A stretch of DNA of 39,327 nucleotides from an uncultured Alphaproteobacteria bacterium (GCA_937873445.1 CALMWF010000023.1:1-39327), one strand, 5' to 3'; positions 22,469-32,724 are shown, counted from the first letter of the stretch. Notes: generated from the sequence alone by a model not told the origin. Numbers and translations are program-made.

Positions 22469-25036
22469 ATGATTACCAAAGCCGTCATGTCTCCGGTGCT
22501 TCGCGGTATTGTTTATTTTCTTCTGACACTCTCTTTGCTGGCATTGCTGACCGGCCTTATGCAGATTGTGCGGGCCCAGATCGGCCTTGCCGCGCAGAAC
22601 ACCTTCCTGCAGGCCGCCGACCGCCATCAGGCCGCGCTCGCAGATGTGGAAACCTCCTACCGCGGCTATGTCATCACGGCGAGCGAGTCCTATTTGCAGC
22701 CCTATCGTGAAGCCGCCGATGCCATTGGCAGTCTGACCATGACCCTTGAGCAGAGCGCTGCTGCCGCCGGCATTCCCGACCAGGCCCTGACCAGCATCAA
22801 GGACTATGCCTCGGCCCTCTTCGGCTTTGCCGAGGAGGTGACAACAGCCCGCAACACCTCTTTCGAATTGGCCAAGGGGATCATCAACACCAACCGCGGC
22901 AAACAGTTGATGGACGGCGTGCGCTCAAACACGGCGCTGATGCACAACATGGCTGATGCCACCATCGCCCGCTTGACCCGTCAGCAATATTCTCTCTGGC
23001 TGCCGGTGGCCTTGGCGGGCCTGGTGGGAACCCTCATGATGACGGGTCTCATACTGGCCATGGTGCGGCGCAGCCGCGATGCCTCGCTGCGGGCCCGATC
23101 CCTGCTCACGGATGTTCTCGACCGCGCGCCCGTTGGCCTCGCCCTGATCGATCAGAACAACGCCATCCAGCAACAGAATCCGGCCTTCGCCCGCCTCATG
23201 GGGCGCAGCGCTTCTGCTCTGGTGGGAGCGCCCATGGCCGCCGTGGTGCCGGAACTCCACCAGATCATCAGCCCGCGCATGACCGAGGCCCTGGCCTTCC
23301 GGCGCATCCCCGCCCAGGGAGACGAGGACAAGCCCTTCGAGATTGATACACCGGAAGGCACGAAATATTTCAAGGCCGAAGTCTTTCCGGTCACCCTGGT
23401 GGATAATGAAGGGCGCCACACAGCCGGCGCCGGTCTGGTTCTGTCCGATCTGACGCGCCAGCGTGAAGGCGAGCTGCAATTGGAGCAGGCGCGCGATGAA
23501 GCTCAGTCAGCCAACCGCGCCAAGTCGGCCTTCATTGCCAATATGAGCCATGAACTGCGCACCCCCCTCACCGCAGTGCTGGGCTATTGCGAGCTGATCG
23601 AGGAAGAGCTTCGTGACAAGGGTGAGGAAGCCATTCTTTCCGACCTTAACAAGATCGGCGTCAATGCTCGGCATCTCCTTGGTCTCATCAACGACGTACT
23701 CGACCTGTCCAAGGTTGAGGCCCAGAAAATGGACGTTCACGCCGTCGATTTCACCGTTGCAACCCTTCTGGACGAGGTCGAAGCCGCCACCGGCAGCCTG
23801 ATGATGCGCAACAACAACCGCCTCACCCTTGCTGCTGCCGACCGTAACCATGTCCTGTCCACCGATGATCTGAAAGTGAAGCAGATCCTGCTCAACCTCA
23901 TCGGCAATGCCGCCAAGTTCACCCGTGATGGTGAGATCACCCTCAGCGTCAGCCATCAGCAGCAGGAAGGCAAGGCGCTGACCCGCCTGGAAGTGTCGGA
24001 CAACGGCATCGGCATGACTGCCGAGCAGGTCGATAATCTGTTCAAGCGCTTCACCCAGGCCGATGAGACCACCACCCGCAAATATGGCGGCACCGGTCTT
24101 GGCCTGGCGCTCACCAGCGCGCTCGCCATCATGCTGGGGGGAGAAATCACCGTGGAAAGCACACCCGGCGTGGGCAGCCGCTTTGTTGTCACCATTCCAA
24201 GCCGATATGAAAAGCCGGTGGCAACCGTGGCCGAAGCAGGACCGGAAAATGCCCCCGCCACGGCGGGTCCGCTTGCCCGGTCCACCCGTGGCACTGTTCT
24301 GGTGGTGGATGATGAGGCTTCGGCCCGCGACCTGCTGCAGCGTCATCTGAGCCGGGAAGGTTTCTCCGTGGTCACGGCCGCCACCGGCGCAGAGGCGCTG
24401 GACAAGCTCAAGACCGGCGATCCCGCTGCTGTGCTTCTGGATGTCATGATGCCGGGCATGGACGGCTGGCACGTGCTGCGCGCCATCCGCCAGAACCCCG
24501 CCACCAGAACCATACCGGTCATCATGCAGACGGTGCTGGACGAACAGCACTTTGCCTACACCCTGGGCGCCTCCGGTTACCTGCAAAAGCCGGTGAAGCG
24601 GCCGCAGCTCGCCGAGGCGCTGGCCAGCGTGCTGGCCAGCCATGACGGCAAAAGCGTTCTCATTGTTGATGATGACGCCGCCGCCAACAGCCGCCTCAAA
24701 ACCATGTTTGAAAAGCAGGGCTGGCGCGTGCGGCTGGCCCGTGACGGCGCCGAAGGCCTTGACGCCATGGTGCGCAGCCGCCCGTCGCTGGTTCTGGTTG
24801 ATCTCATCATGCCGGGCATGAACGGTTACGAATTCGTGCGCCAGGTGCGCGCCCATGACGAATGGTCCGCCATCCCCCTGGTGGTGATGACCGCCGAGGA
24901 TGTGAAATCAGCCAAGGTTCGCACCCTTGCGCCTGAAGCCAAAGCCATTGTTCAGAAGGGTGCCATGTCCATGGCTGACCTTGTGGCTGACCTGCGCCGT
25001 TTTGTTGACCAGCCGCCCAACCCCCCATCCGCATGA
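22469..25036 (+). CDS. CHASE3-PAS hybrid histidine kinase with two receiver domains
   Basis: An 855-residue membrane kinase. TM1 (about 11-33) and TM2 (about 173-195) enclose a CHASE3-type periplasmic sensor (ADVETSYRGYVITASESYLQ is its hallmark). A PAS domain follows (about 210-330). HisKA has H361 in NMSHELRTPLTAVLGYCEL, and HATPase_c shows NLIGNAAKFTRDG and GGTGLGLALTSALA. Two C-terminal receivers have predicted sites D658 (LLDVMMPGMDGW) and D778 (LVDLIMPGMNGYEF). AGGGAGA precedes ATG 22469; 52 further in-frame upstream codons overlap the promoter and are rejected. It heads an operon with a one-domain receiver and a transporter-like gene. Confidence 0.92.
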   Translation: MITKAVMSPVLRGIVYFLLTLSLLALLTGLMQIVRAQIGLAAQNTFLQAADRHQAALADVETSYRGYVITASESYLQPYREAADAIGSLTMTLEQSAAAAGIPDQALTSIKDYASALFGFAEEVTTARNTSFELAKGIINTNRGKQLMDGVRSNTALMHNMADATIARLTRQQYSLWLPVALAGLVGTLMMTGLILAMVRRSRDASLRARSLLTDVLDRAPVGLALIDQNNAIQQQNPAFARLMGRSASALVGAPMAAVVPELHQIISPRMTEALAFRRIPAQGDEDKPFEIDTPEGTKYFKAEVFPVTLVDNEGRHTAGAGLVLSDLTRQREGELQLEQARDEAQSANRAKSAFIANMSHELRTPLTAVLGYCELIEEELRDKGEEAILSDLNKIGVNARHLLGLINDVLDLSKVEAQKMDVHAVDFTVATLLDEVEAATGSLMMRNNNRLTLAAADRNHVLSTDDLKVKQILLNLIGNAAKFTRDGEITLSVSHQQQEGKALTRLEVSDNGIGMTAEQVDNLFKRFTQADETTTRKYGGTGLGLALTSALAIMLGGEITVESTPGVGSRFVVTIPSRYEKPVATVAEAGPENAPATAGPLARSTRGTVLVVDDEASARDLLQRHLSREGFSVVTAATGAEALDKLKTGDPAAVLLDVMMPGMDGWHVLRAIRQNPATRTIPVIMQTVLDEQHFAYTLGASGYLQKPVKRPQLAEALASVLASHDGKSVLIVDDDAAANSRLKTMFEKQGWRVRLARDGAEGLDAMVRSRPSLVLVDLIMPGMNGYEFVRQVRAHDEWSAIPLVVMTAEDVKSAKVRTLAPEAKAIVQKGAMSMADLVADLRRFVDQPPNPPSA

Positions 25037-25044
25037 GGAACACC

Positions 25045-25416
25045 ATGGCCAAGATACTTCTCGTCGAAGACAGCGAACAGATATGGGATTTCCTTGCCCG
25101 CCGTCTGGAACGGCGCGGCCACAGTGTCATCCTCGCCCATGATGGTGAACAGGGGCTGGAAAATGCCAGGGCATCACTGCCTGATGTCATTCTGCTGGAT
25201 ATGAACCTTCCGGTGATGGATGGCTGGACGGCAGCGCGCGCCCTCAAGGGCGAAGGGGCTACCCGCCAGATTCCCATCATCGCCCTGACCGCCCATGCCA
25301 TGGCCGGTGACCGCGACAAGGCGTTGCAGGCGGGTTGCGATGACTATCACCCCAAGCCCATCGACTTTGCCAAGCTGTTGGCCCAGATTGACGTCGTCAC
25401 GACGCGTGCCGGCTGA
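25045..25416 (+). CDS. Single-domain response regulator (CheY/DivK-like)
   Basis: A 123-residue stand-alone receiver. Acidic pocket residues follow the first strand (LLVEDSEQ), with phospho-acceptor D52 (LLDMNLPVMDGW), Thr in ALTAHAMAGD and Lys in DDYHPKPIDF. This sequence type is close to DivK and to receivers that pair with hybrid kinases. GAGGA lies five bases before ATG 25045; an ATG at 25033 overlapping the kinase stop would add four residues. There is no output domain, so it likely passes phosphate on or binds a partner protein. Confidence 0.9.
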   Translation: MAKILLVEDSEQIWDFLARRLERRGHSVILAHDGEQGLENARASLPDVILLDMNLPVMDGWTAARALKGEGATRQIPIIALTAHAMAGDRDKALQAGCDDYHPKPIDFAKLLAQIDVVTTRAG

Positions 25417-25438
25417 TTGACCAGAGAGAGCAGCCGCC

Positions 25439-27328
25439 ATGGATATCCTGACCAACCGCATGGTGCGTAATGCCGTGCCGCTGTTTTCGGTTACGGCGGC
25501 TGTTCTGCTCGTTCTCGGCATCGGCGCCATCCTGTTCCTCGCCAAGGATGTGCTGGTGCATCTGGCACTTGCCCTGCTGCTGAGCTTTGCCCTGTCGCCC
25601 ATCGTTTCCTGGCTGATGCGCGCCAGCCTGCCCAAGAGTTTGGCAGTGGCCGGTGCGGTTCTGTTTGCACTCGGCATCATCACGGCAATTTCGCTTGTGG
25701 CCTACCGTCAAAGCGCCAAGCTGGCGGAGAAAATCCCCTCCTATGAGCCGACCATCCGGGCCAAGCTCGACTTTCTCTCGGAGGCCCTCACTGCGTCATC
25801 GGTGTTCTCCCGTGCCGGTGATGTTTTTTTCCGTGTGCTGACCGATTTTCATGTCATCGGGGCTGCCCCCGTGGCTGAGAACGGCACCATCATTCCCACC
25901 GTGCGGGTGGATGCAGCCAGCCACGGACTGGAGGCCGTTCTGGGTTATCTTGAGCCGCTGCTGCACCCTGTGGCCACACTTGTGGTGGTGCTGCTGCTTG
26001 CGGCCTTCATGCTGGCCCAGCGCGAGGACCTGCGCAATCGCTTCATCCGCCTGGCGGGCACCGACGACATTCAAACCACCACCAACGCCCTGGATGATGC
26101 CGCGCGCCGCGTTGGCCGCATGTTGCTGACCCAGCTTGCCGTCAACGCCAGCTTTGGCGTGGTGATCGGCGCGGGCCTGTGGCTCATCGGCCTGCCCAGC
26201 CCGTTTCTGTGGGGAATTTTCGCCGGTGTCATGCGATTTGTCCCCTATATCGGCGCCTTCATCGGCCTCATTCCGCCGCTGCTGGTGGCCTTTGCTGCCG
26301 ACCCCGGCTGGTGGAGCCTGATGGCCACCGTCGGTCTGTTTGCCATGATCGAACCCCTGGTCGGTCATGTTCTGGAACCGCTGCTTTATGGCCACTCCTC
26401 CGGCATGTCGCCGGTTGCCATCATCATCGCGGCACTCACCTGGGCATTCCTCTGGGGACCCATCGGCCTTGTGCTGGCAACACCGCTCACCATCTGCCTC
26501 GTTGTGCTGGGGCGCCATGTGCCACGCCTTAAATTTCTTGATGTGCTGTTGGGGGACAGGCCGGTTCTGGCCCCGCACGAGATTTTCTACCAGCGCATGC
26601 TGGCCGGTGATCCGCGCGAGGCCGCTGATCAGGCCCGTCAGTTTCTCAAGGGCCGCGGCCTTGCCACCTATTACGATGAGATTGCGCTGGAGGCGGTGCG
26701 CCGCGCTCATCTGGACATTGTGCGCGGTCATCTGGATGACGAGCGCCTCGGCCGGCTGGTTGCTTCCAGCGAAAGCCTGGTGTCGTCTCTTGACGCCCTG
26801 CCCCAGCCCCTGGCGGTGGGTGGCTCTGCCAATGCAGAGGCCGAAGCCGCTTTTGATGTGATTGCACCCGATCGGGCTTCGGCCCGCCACATTTTTGCAG
26901 GTGACCGGCTGCAGTCGGCCTGGTCGGTAGCACACCCCATTGCAGTGCTGCATGGCAACCATCCGCTGGACCGTGCCGCCGCCATGATGCTGGGACAGAT
27001 CTTCACCAAATATGGTCTCAATGCCCGCATTGCCAGCCTGACTGAAGCCGAAACTCAGTCCCCGAAAGCCGGTGATGTGCCGGCGCTGGTGTTTCTTTCC
27101 TTCGTGGAACCGCTGAGCACCCTGCACTTGCGTGCCCTGAAAATGCGGGTCAGCCGGGCGCTGCCGCAGGCGCGCGTGGCCCTTGCCCTGTGGCAGGAGG
27201 CCGACCCCGCGCTGAAGGCCGAGCTGCGCCACAAGACAACTGTTGATGCCGTGGTGACGCGCACCGCTGAAGCCTTGCAGGTGGCCATCGACATGAGGCC
27301 CGAGGGCGAGCAGAACAGCCAGATGTGA
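25439..27328 (+). CDS. AI-2E/PerM family transporter with a long C-terminal domain
   Basis: A 629-residue protein. Residues 1-365 form the AI-2E (PerM/TqsA) membrane domain with about eight TM helices, including the conserved PSPFLWGIFAGVMRFVPYIG and the GHVLEPLLYGHSSGMSPVAI region. The remaining ~260 residues are soluble; a stretch of about 480-600 (AVLHGNHPLDRAAAMMLGQI, then ALVFLSFVEPLSTLHLRALK) looks like a Rossmann-type alpha/beta domain. Family members export small molecules or act as Na+/H+ antiporters; the substrate here is unknown. It starts 22 bases after the receiver gene, so it is probably co-transcribed with the stress kinase from the EcfG promoter. The tail may be a regulatory module. 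Confidence 0.85.
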   Translation: MDILTNRMVRNAVPLFSVTAAVLLVLGIGAILFLAKDVLVHLALALLLSFALSPIVSWLMRASLPKSLAVAGAVLFALGIITAISLVAYRQSAKLAEKIPSYEPTIRAKLDFLSEALTASSVFSRAGDVFFRVLTDFHVIGAAPVAENGTIIPTVRVDAASHGLEAVLGYLEPLLHPVATLVVVLLLAAFMLAQREDLRNRFIRLAGTDDIQTTTNALDDAARRVGRMLLTQLAVNASFGVVIGAGLWLIGLPSPFLWGIFAGVMRFVPYIGAFIGLIPPLLVAFAADPGWWSLMATVGLFAMIEPLVGHVLEPLLYGHSSGMSPVAIIIAALTWAFLWGPIGLVLATPLTICLVVLGRHVPRLKFLDVLLGDRPVLAPHEIFYQRMLAGDPREAADQARQFLKGRGLATYYDEIALEAVRRAHLDIVRGHLDDERLGRLVASSESLVSSLDALPQPLAVGGSANAEAEAAFDVIAPDRASARHIFAGDRLQSAWSVAHPIAVLHGNHPLDRAAAMMLGQIFTKYGLNARIASLTEAETQSPKAGDVPALVFLSFVEPLSTLHLRALKMRVSRALPQARVALALWQEADPALKAELRHKTTVDAVVTRTAEALQVAIDMRPEGEQNSQM

Positions 27329-27341
27329 CTGGTGCCTCTGC

Positions 27342-27372
27342 CGTCAGAACAATTGACGACAGCGCGCGCTGT
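27342..27372. terminator. Weak hairpins between convergent transporter and HWE kinase genes
   Basis: CGTCA/TGACG (27342-27346 and 27354-27358) is followed by the 14-base palindrome ACAGCGCGCGCTGT (27359-27372). No T-run is present; termination is possible but not certain. Confidence 0.3.
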
Positions 27373-27384
27373 TGACCCTCGGCG

Positions 27385-29028
27385 CTAGGCCTGGTCCGGC
27401 CTTGATGATTGCACCAGTTTTTCCTTCGGCACATTGAAGGTGACCACCACGCCGCTTTGGCTGAACACCCGCTCCACCGCACCATTGAGATCACCGCGGA
27501 TGGTGGCTTCCATCAGCCGGGAACCGAAACCCTTGCGCTCCGGCACCTGCGGCGGCCTGTCATGGTGTTCGCGCCACTCCAGCACTAGCCGACCATCCGG
27601 CGTGAATCCCCAATCCACCGCCAGGGCGAACTTCTGTTCGGCTGCTCCCCCATATTTCAGGGCATTGGTCGCCAGCTCGTGGAAGGTGAGGCCGAAGGCC
27701 TGGGCCGCCCTCTCGTCGAGTTCAAAATCAGGCCCGGTCAGGCTCATGTTGTCAGCCTGCGCGCCAAACACCTGCTCCATTTCATTGCGCAGCAGCTGGC
27801 GGAAACTGGCGCGTTCCCAGTGCGAACGGGCCAGCGTGTCCTGGGCTGTTGCCATGGCCTGCAAACGCGCCTGAAAGGTGGTGTTGAACTCCTGCATGTC
27901 GGCTGAGCCATTGGCGGTTGCCCGGGCAATGGCTGTCACCCGCGCCAACAGGTTCTTGATGCGGTGGTTCATCTCCTGCAGCAGCAGATCCTTGTCATCC
28001 AGCGCCTTCTGCGACAGCGCGGACAGGCGGTGGGCCGCGTCGGCCGACCTGAGCTGGGCCCGCGCCAGCCAGCCCAGCGCCCCCGCCAGAACCAGCGAAA
28101 TCAGGGCCAGAAGCGGCCCCAGCGACTTGCGCAGGGTCAGGACAAAATCCTGCCCCTCCACCACATGGAACTGCCATGTCCGGCCGGCAATCCTGACCTC
28201 GGCCGTGGCATCCCGCCCATGTTCAACCTTCTCCTCATCAAAGCCGGGACTGCGGTAAAGCAGCGCCGGAGCGCCCGAGGAGACATCATAACTTTCCACC
28301 GCCGCCGACCTGGCATCGAACCCGGCAAAGGCTGCCGCATGCAGATCGCCAGCCCGGAAGGGCGCATAGACAAAGCCGCTGATTGGCTGGGGCGAACCGG
28401 TTGGCGTGGTCTGGCTCTGACCCTGTGCAAAGACCGGCACATAGATGAGAAAGCCTGGCTGCTTCTCGCTGGTGATTTCCTGCTTGAGCTGCACTGGTGC
28501 GGTTGCCCGCGGCAGGCCGGTGGCCCAGGCATTGTCCATGGCCTGACGCCGGTTGGCTTCGCTGTACATATCATAGCCCAGTGCTGCCCGGTTTCGTTCA
28601 TCATCTGGCTCCAGCATGACGATGCTGGTGCGCAGCGGCTGGGCGCTTTCCGGCCAGACTGTCCGGTCAAGGCCATAGTCGGCCTTGATGCGCGCGCTCA
28701 CCGCCGCTTCGCCGCCGGGCGGAATGACCTCGGCATAACCCACGCCCTGAATGCCAAGATAGGCATCGCGCAGATCAAAATGGGCCACCATATCGCGGAA
28801 GTCAGTCCGGGGCGGTGTGGCCCGCGCCACATCAATGAGGGCCCGGACCCCCTCCAGCACGGCGATGTGGTGATCAACCTTGACCTGAACCCGCTGGGCT
28901 GCCTCGCGCGCCATGCCTTCGATGCGCAGCCGACCAGCCGTGCGGTCGGCGGAGTAGACTGAATAGCTCAACGCCAGACCAAGCGCTGATGTGCCGAGAA
29001 ATACCAATCCCGGAAGGAATCTCTGCAT
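27385..29028 (-). CDS. HWE-type histidine kinase with CHASE-like periplasmic sensor
   Basis: A 547-residue kinase. TM1 (about 5-26) and TM2 (about 303-325) enclose a ~275-residue CHASE-type sensor (AYLGIQGVGYAEVIPPGGEA, then SIVMLEPDDERNRAALGYDM and IYVPVFAQG are typical). The core has H355 in LLLQEMNHRIKNLLARVTAI, ARLQAMATAQDTLARSHWERA and HELATNALKYGG, the HWE family marks, and ends GFGSRLMEATIRGDL. GGGGAC precedes the ATG. No receiver is adjacent. Such orphan HWE kinases often phosphorylate PhyR, whose gene lies 6 kb away, so it is a good candidate input to the stress system. No EcfG promoter is seen upstream; TATACT near 29070 could be a housekeeping -10. Confidence 0.88.
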   Translation of the reverse strand: MQRFLPGLVFLGTSALGLALSYSVYSADRTAGRLRIEGMAREAAQRVQVKVDHHIAVLEGVRALIDVARATPPRTDFRDMVAHFDLRDAYLGIQGVGYAEVIPPGGEAAVSARIKADYGLDRTVWPESAQPLRTSIVMLEPDDERNRAALGYDMYSEANRRQAMDNAWATGLPRATAPVQLKQEITSEKQPGFLIYVPVFAQGQSQTTPTGSPQPISGFVYAPFRAGDLHAAAFAGFDARSAAVESYDVSSGAPALLYRSPGFDEEKVEHGRDATAEVRIAGRTWQFHVVEGQDFVLTLRKSLGPLLALISLVLAGALGWLARAQLRSADAAHRLSALSQKALDDKDLLLQEMNHRIKNLLARVTAIARATANGSADMQEFNTTFQARLQAMATAQDTLARSHWERASFRQLLRNEMEQVFGAQADNMSLTGPDFELDERAAQAFGLTFHELATNALKYGGAAEQKFALAVDWGFTPDGRLVLEWREHHDRPPQVPERKGFGSRLMEATIRGDLNGAVERVFSQSGVVVTFNVPKEKLVQSSRPDQA

Positions 29029-29214
29029 TGGGTCCCCAAGTCAGCCGCCAGCCATTTCTTATGCGTAGTATAACCCTTAGGCAAGACGGTTTCATGCTGG
29101 CCACAGGCGAAGGCATAGCCGTCACCAACTGCGCCTGCTTGCCGGCGGCACCAGCCGCGCCCCGACCCAGCCCCGCACCGCCACACGAGCCAGGCCTGCG
29201 CTCTCTGTGCCGGC

Positions 29215-30045
29215 CTAGGCCAGCAAGGCCCTGGCGTGGTGCGCCATGTGCTCGGCCATGAAGCTGGCTATGAAATAATAGGAATGGTCATAGCCGGGCC
29301 GCAGATTGAGCGTCAGCGGATGACCCGCCTGCCTGCACGCCGCCGCCAGCAGATCGGCGCGCAGTTGCTTGTCCAGAAACTCATCATCCGTGCCCTGATC
29401 AATGAGCAGGGGCAGGCGCTCGGCAGCCGCCGGAATGAGGGCGCAGGCGTCCCACGCCTGCCAGGTGGTGCGATCAGCGCCGAGATAGGCGGAAAACGCC
29501 TTCTCGCCCCAGGGCACCTGCGACGGCGCCACGATGGGTGAAAAGGCGGACACGCTTTTGAACCGTCCCGGATTGCGCAAGGCCAGAACCAGCGCCCCGT
29601 GCCCGCCCATGGAATGACCGGAAATGGCGCGCGCCGCCGTGACCGGAAAATGCGCCTCCACCAATGCGGGCAGTTCGCGCAGCACATAATCATACATGCG
29701 GAAATGGGCCGCCCACGGCTCCTCCGTGGCGTTGACATAAAACCCCGCCCCCTGCCCCAGATCATAGGCGGGATCATTGGCCACCAGTTCACCGCGCGGG
29801 CTGGTGTCCGGTGCCACCACAATGAGACCGTGGCGCGCGGCATGGGCCTGGGCGCCGGCCTTGGTGATGAAGTTCTGCTCCGTGCAGGTCAGGCCGGACA
29901 GCCAATAGACCACCGGGCATTTCTGCACCGCGGCCTGCGGCGGCAGATAGATGCCGAAACGCATGTCACAGGACAGCGTCTCCGACCTGTGCTTCCACAC
30001 CTCCTGAAAGCCGCCTGATGCCGCGTGCCGTTCGATCCGTTCCAT
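29215..30045 (-). CDS. fghA: S-formylglutathione hydrolase
   Basis: A 276-residue esterase that splits S-formylglutathione into formate and glutathione, the last step of glutathione-dependent formaldehyde oxidation. The catalytic serine is in [14 protein letters not shown]; the Asp is in IDQGTDDEF and the His in GYDHSYYF. The length matches FrmB/YeiG/human esterase D. GGAGGA sits four bases before ATG 30045; 44 more in-frame codons upstream would overlap the region before gfa's stop and lack support. It is the last gene of the frmR-adhC-gfa-fghA cluster. Confidence 0.95.
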   Translation of the reverse strand: MERIERHAASGGFQEVWKHRSETLSCDMRFGIYLPPQAAVQKCPVVYWLSGLTCTEQNFITKAGAQAHAARHGLIVVAPDTSPRGELVANDPAYDLGQGAGFYVNATEEPWAAHFRMYDYVLRELPALVEAHFPVTAARAISGHSMGGHGALVLALRNPGRFKSVSAFSPIVAPSQVPWGEKAFSAYLGADRTTWQAWDACALIPAAAERLPLLIDQGTDDEFLDKQLRADLLAAACRQAGHPLTLNLRPGYDHSYYFIASFMAEHMAHHARALLA

Positions 30046-30088
30046 GATTCCTCCAGAACAGGGGCGGGCCGCAACCCGCCCCCTCACA

Positions 30089-30667
30089 TCAAGCCGAACG
30101 ATAGGTGCCCTTGGCCTTGGCCGCATGGGTGGCCAGCACATCCATGAGCACCGGCGACAGGCAGTCATAGGGTTCAAGCCCCGCCGTCTTCAGCTTCTTG
30201 CGAATGCCGGGAACCTTGTCGGGCGGTGTGCCGGACTCGATGATGGACGACACGAAGGCGGCAAAGCCCGGCGGTGCCCAGCCCTTGTCATCGGACAGTT
30301 CCGTGTGGATGAAATCCAGACCGTGGAAGGCGTGGTCCTTGTTTTCAATGCGTCCGAACATGTGCGTGCCGCACACCTTGCAGGCGTGGCGCTGGATCAG
30401 CGCCTTGTCGTCGACAATGTGCAGCTTTTCCGGATGCGCCACCACCTTCACCGTGTCGCGCGGCACCACGCCGACAACCGAGAAGGTGGCCCCCTCCGGC
30501 TTCCAGCATTTGCTGCAGCCGCAGGCGTGGTTGTGCAGCACCTGCGAACCCACCGTCACTTCCACCGCTTCATGGGTGCAGTGACAGCGCAGCGTTCCGC
30601 CCTTGAAGGTTTTGGAGGCACGTTTCAAGCCATTATCAATGGCAGGATGGAGAGACAGTTTGGCCAT
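30089..30667 (-). CDS. gfa: S-(hydroxymethyl)glutathione synthase (glutathione-dependent formaldehyde-activating enzyme)
   Basis: A 192-residue zinc protein that speeds the joining of formaldehyde to glutathione. The zinc-binding cysteine groups are intact: [21 protein letters not shown] and [21 protein letters not shown] lies about seven bases before ATG 30667; the open frame continues upstream but without a start signal. It lies between the dehydrogenase and hydrolase genes that act on its product. Gfa is well known from Paracoccus and relatives, which fits an alphaproteobacterial host. Confidence 0.94.
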   Translation of the reverse strand: MAKLSLHPAIDNGLKRASKTFKGGTLRCHCTHEAVEVTVGSQVLHNHACGCSKCWKPEGATFSVVGVVPRDTVKVVAHPEKLHIVDDKALIQRHACKVCGTHMFGRIENKDHAFHGLDFIHTELSDDKGWAPPGFAAFVSSIIESGTPPDKVPGIRKKLKTAGLEPYDCLSPVLMDVLATHAAKAKGTYRSA

Positions 30668-30717
30668 GGCCGTTTCCTCATGTGTTTGGCGCGGATGAAA
30701 TTGCCCCACGCGCGGCA

Positions 30718-30733
30718 GCTCCGGTCCCGGAGC
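30718..30733 (-). other. Intercistronic inverted repeat between adhC and gfa
   Basis: GCTCCGGTCCCGGAGC: 7-bp arms with a two-base centre in the 95-base spacer. It could form a processing hairpin or a weak attenuator inside the operon. Confidence 0.3.
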
Positions 30734-30762
30734 AGGCAGGCACAGCACTTCGGCAGGAAACG

Positions 30763-31923
<1,161 letters not shown>

Positions 31924-32220
31924 CTATTTCAGATAGGCGCGCACCAGCCCCACCGCCTCGGCGATGGAGGCATGGAGCTTTTCGTGGTCCGGTTCGCGGC
32001 AGTCGGGCGGGCAATCGGCATGGCCGAAACTTTCCAGCAAATGGCCCTCCAGCACATCACTCATCAGCCCCGTCACCGCGCCGCGCATGGCGGAAAGCTG
32101 CTGCAGTACATCACCGCAGGATGAGCCCTCGGCAATCTGGCGTTCCAGCGCCTCGGCCTGGCCGCGAATGCGCCGTAGCCTGGTGATGGCGCGCTTTTTG
32201 TCTTCCGGCGAATGGGGCAT
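31924..32220 (-). CDS. frmR: FrmR-type formaldehyde-sensing repressor (CsoR/RcnR family)
   Basis: A 98-residue all-helical repressor without a classic helix-turn-helix. It begins MPHSPEDKKRAITRLRRIRG and keeps Pro2, Cys35 and His60. In studied FrmR proteins, Pro2 and Cys35 are the pair cross-linked by formaldehyde to release DNA. A short insertion with extra Cys residues (HADCPPDCREPDH, about 68-80) is unusual and could bind metal. ATG 32220 gives the conserved N-terminus; an in-frame extension to 32280 would run through the operator. It heads the operon it should repress. Confidence 0.9.
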   Translation of the reverse strand: MPHSPEDKKRAITRLRRIRGQAEALERQIAEGSSCGDVLQQLSAMRGAVTGLMSDVLEGHLLESFGHADCPPDCREPDHEKLHASIAEAVGLVRAYLK

Positions 32221-32234
32221 TTCACAATCCGCTA

Positions 32235-32273
32235 ATACTCCATAGGAGTATACGCTATACCCTGTGGGAGTAT
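32235..32273. promoter_or_regulatory. Operator array upstream of frmR (overlapping palindromes)
   Basis: Three overlapping inverted repeats: ATACTCCATAGGAGTAT (32235-32251, perfect 7-base arms), GTATACGCTATAC (32248-32260) and the imperfect ATACCCTGTGGGAGTAT (32257-32273). C/G tracts flanked by ATAC/GTAT are the form of CsoR/RcnR/FrmR family operators, so this is the likely binding site of the adjacent repressor. Confidence 0.75.
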
Positions 32274-32526
32274 CTGTCAAAAGCGTCCGGACGGGCGCTG
32301 ATCACTTCCGCTTGAAATACCTTTGGCCTCCCGCCGGCCTGTGGAGGGATTTCACATGGACAACAGGCGGTTCCCCGCTGCGCAAGATTTGAGCGGGCGT
32401 GAACTCTCGACACATCGCCCCATCGGGGGGAACCAGGGGGCCGATGCAGGCTTAACCCCGCGACGGCTGCAACCGGCGCCAACCATCACCGGCGTCACCA
32501 CTTGAACCCAAAGAGGAGGTGTTCCG
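32274..32526. other. Gap between the frmR operator and csbD
   Basis: This gap holds the csbD leader. A 49-codon open frame (32356-32505) has GGAGG before its ATG but no recognisable protein features, and it overlaps the putative csbD promoter. I do not call it. Confidence 0.4.
32429..32453 (+). promoter_or_regulatory. Weak EcfG-like promoter upstream of csbD
   Basis: GGAAC (32429-32433), 16 bases, GCTTAA. The -35 and spacing match, but the -10 differs from CGTT at two positions. The leader would be about 75 bases. Confidence 0.35.
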
Positions 32527-32724
32527 ATGAACTGGGACCGCATTGAAGGCAATTGGAAGCAGATCAAGGGCCAGGCCAAGATCCAGTGGGGGAAGCTCAC
32601 CGACGATGACCTTGACCTCATCGAGGGCAACCGCGACCAGCTGGAAGGCAAGCTGCAGGAACGCTACGGCTATGCCAAGGACAAGGCCAGGTCCGAGGTC
32701 GATGGCTGGATGAATCGCATGTAA
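32527..32724 (+). CDS. CsbD family stress protein
   Basis: A 65-residue hydrophilic protein (MNWDRIEGNWKQIKGQAKIQ, then WGKLTDDDLDLIEGNRDQLE and GKLQERYGYAKDKA). This is the complete CsbD/YjbJ domain, a small helical protein abundant under general stress whose function is not known. AGAGGAGG precedes the ATG. It stands alone on the + strand, with a GC-rich hairpin after its stop. In many alphaproteobacteria csbD genes belong to the EcfG regulon; here the promoter match is imperfect. Confidence 0.93.
   Translation: MNWDRIEGNWKQIKGQAKIQWGKLTDDDLDLIEGNRDQLEGKLQERYGYAKDKARSEVDGWMNRM

Noticed and set aside
29029-29214. 186-base gap between fghA and the CHASE kinase gene, searched for an EcfG promoter
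   Set aside because: GAAAC near 29088 lacks the correct spacing and -10, so no EcfG site is called.
32356-32505. 49-codon frame with GGAGG before its ATG upstream of csbD
   Set aside because: Pro/Arg/Gly-rich with no hydrophobic or motif pattern, and it covers the csbD leader and likely promoter.
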